Under the pieces are notes generated by a model. That model ran no database searches. It was not told the origin of the DNA and saw only the letters and a program-made list of their open reading frames with translations. A program made the translations under genes and the position numbers. DNA of 64,000 nt from positions 9,895-73,894 of the forward strand of contig CAZUHP010000014.1 of NCBI GenBank assembly GCA_964620595.1, read 5' to 3'. This document shows positions 63,552-64,000 of the stretch, piece after piece (within the stretch, counting starts at the first letter, position 1; each line of letters starts with the position of its first letter). The DNA comes from Desulfocarbo sp964620595. Lineage in GTDB: Bacteria; Desulfobacterota; Desulfarculia; Desulfarculales; Desulfarculaceae.

Positions 63552-63776
63552 ATGAGCATCAGGCCGGGGGGCAGCGCGGCCCCCAAGACTCCCTGCCAGG
63601 GTCCTTGCGACCGGATTCCCTGGCAGCATTGCAACGACTGTACGGTGAAGGTGAAGTTCGAGCTTTACGGAACCGAGATCCTGGACAAGCAGGTGGCTTC
63701 CAGCGGCAATTGCGGCCGGGTGTATCTGCCCCTGCACTGGCTGGGAAAGAAGGTGAAGATCATCCGCCTGGATTGA
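63552..63776 (+). CDS. Small DUF2080-like protein with N-terminal Cys cluster
   Basis: 74 residues from ATG 63552 (GTG 63549 overlaps). The C-terminal GRVYLPLHWLGKKVKIIRLD has the swapped-hairpin-like pattern of DUF2080/AbrB-like small proteins, often labelled transposon-encoded. The N-terminus adds CQGPCDRIPWQHCNDC, a C-x3-C-x8-C-x2-C set that could hold Zn or an Fe-S cluster. It is 14 bp after moaA and evidently in the same transcript, so a regulator or assembly factor for Mo enzymes is possible. Function unknown. Confidence 0.6.
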   Translation: MSIRPGGSAAPKTPCQGPCDRIPWQHCNDCTVKVKFELYGTEILDKQVASSGNCGRVYLPLHWLGKKVKIIRLD

Positions 63777-63798
63777 GCCCGCCCCTTGCGAGGCGGGC
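63777..63798 (+). terminator. Hairpin after the DUF2080-like gene
   Basis: GCCCGCC (63777..63783) pairs with GGCGGGC (63792..63798), starting right after the stop. No T-run; a G-rich array follows. Confidence 0.5.
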
Positions 63799-63801
63799 CT
63801 G

Positions 63802-63840
63802 GCGGGGCGACGGGGGGCGAAGGGGGGCGACGGGGGGCCG
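63802..63840 (+). repeat. GGCGACGGGG array at the end of the Mo locus
   Basis: Three units (GGCGACGGGG, GGCGAAGGGG, GGCGACGGGG) in gene orientation, after the hairpin that follows the last gene. Confidence 0.8.
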
Positions 63841-63860
63841 GATGAGCCCCAACAATCCGC

Positions 63861-63889
63861 TTGACACCCCCGCATCCCCCCGTTATTAT
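63861..63889 (+). promoter_or_regulatory. tRNA-Cys promoter
   Basis: TTGACA, 17 bp, TATTAT, both boxes close to consensus, 56 bp before the tRNA. Confidence 0.78.
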
Positions 63890-63945
63890 TGTTTGGGTCG
63901 GGGCGGGCGGTTGTAAGCGCCCGTTACCACTGGCTAAATTTTAGT

Positions 63946-64000
63946 GGCGGCGTAGCCAAGTGGCTAAGGCAGCGGACTGCAAATCCGTTATTCACCGGTT
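63946..64000 (+). tRNA. tRNA-Cys (GCA), truncated by window edge
   Basis: GGCGGCG acceptor 5' strand, D-arm GCC-AAGTGGCTAA-GGC, anticodon stem-loop CGGAC-TGCAA-ATCCG region with GCA anticodon, and the start of the T-arm CCGGTT. The 3' part is outside the window. Confidence 0.9.

Overview
The window looks like chromosomal DNA of a GC-rich anaerobic Desulfobacterota (former deltaproteobacterial) lineage, plausibly Desulfarculales-like; this is inferred from gene content, not from a marker gene. Supporting traits are an unbroken xerC-hslVU-argBDFGH run, lysine synthesis through dapL (LL-diaminopimelate aminotransferase), HdrA-type soluble electron-transfer proteins, sigma-54 control, and Pad-type anaerobic aromatic catabolism.

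Layout. (1) 1-1.9 kb, minus: a truncated chemoreceptor and a single-Cache protein. (2) 2.4-27.1 kb, plus: housekeeping (xerC, hslVU, arginine genes, a fibronectin-III lipoprotein, an HDOD protein, lysA, dapF, dapA, dapB, a signal-peptide-bearing pyruvoyl arginine decarboxylase, dapL, folK, transaldolase, pgsA, tRNA-Gly). Two AT-rich genes interrupt it: a PD-(D/E)XK nuclease between hslU and argB, and a HEPN-like TIGR02391 gene after lysA. (3) 27.4-29.4 kb, minus: thioesterase and chemoreceptor behind a sigma-54 promoter. (4) 29.9-40.4 kb, minus: a TetR-headed operon with an Old-Yellow-Enzyme/Fe-S reductase, ferredoxins, an epimerase-like protein, two HdrA-type proteins, an HdrC-GltD fusion and a solute-binding protein. 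(5) 41.3-43.3 kb, minus: a sigma-54 activator. (6) 43.9-63.8 kb, plus: a catabolic locus with a three-subunit molybdenum hydroxylase, a cyclic amidase, a PadEFGHI-like 2-oxoacid:acceptor oxidoreductase, a PadBCD-like molybdoenzyme, and Mo-enzyme maturation genes (CoxD, CoxE, YqeB, XdhC, MoaA). The window ends in a truncated tRNA-Cys.

How it fits together. PadBCD and PadEFGHI convert phenylacetyl-CoA through phenylglyoxylate to benzoyl-CoA in known anaerobes. Here they are joined to a Mo hydroxylase and a ring-opening cyclic amidase, and no CoA ligase is visible. That suggests, as inference, an N-heterocyclic substrate such as indole (oxindole, isatin, isatinate, anthraniloyl-CoA). The Mo-hydroxylase operon and the chemoreceptor at 27.9 kb share a nearly superimposable regulatory module: three TGTAAAG-type sites spaced 10 and 23 bp, about 95 bp before a -24/-12 promoter. 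The adjacent sigma-54 activator may therefore control both degradation and taxis.

A second theme is a family of GGCGACGGGG-type G-rich arrays, mostly just after stop codons. It also occurs in frame inside xerC and dapF, and it flanks a 100-N assembly gap.
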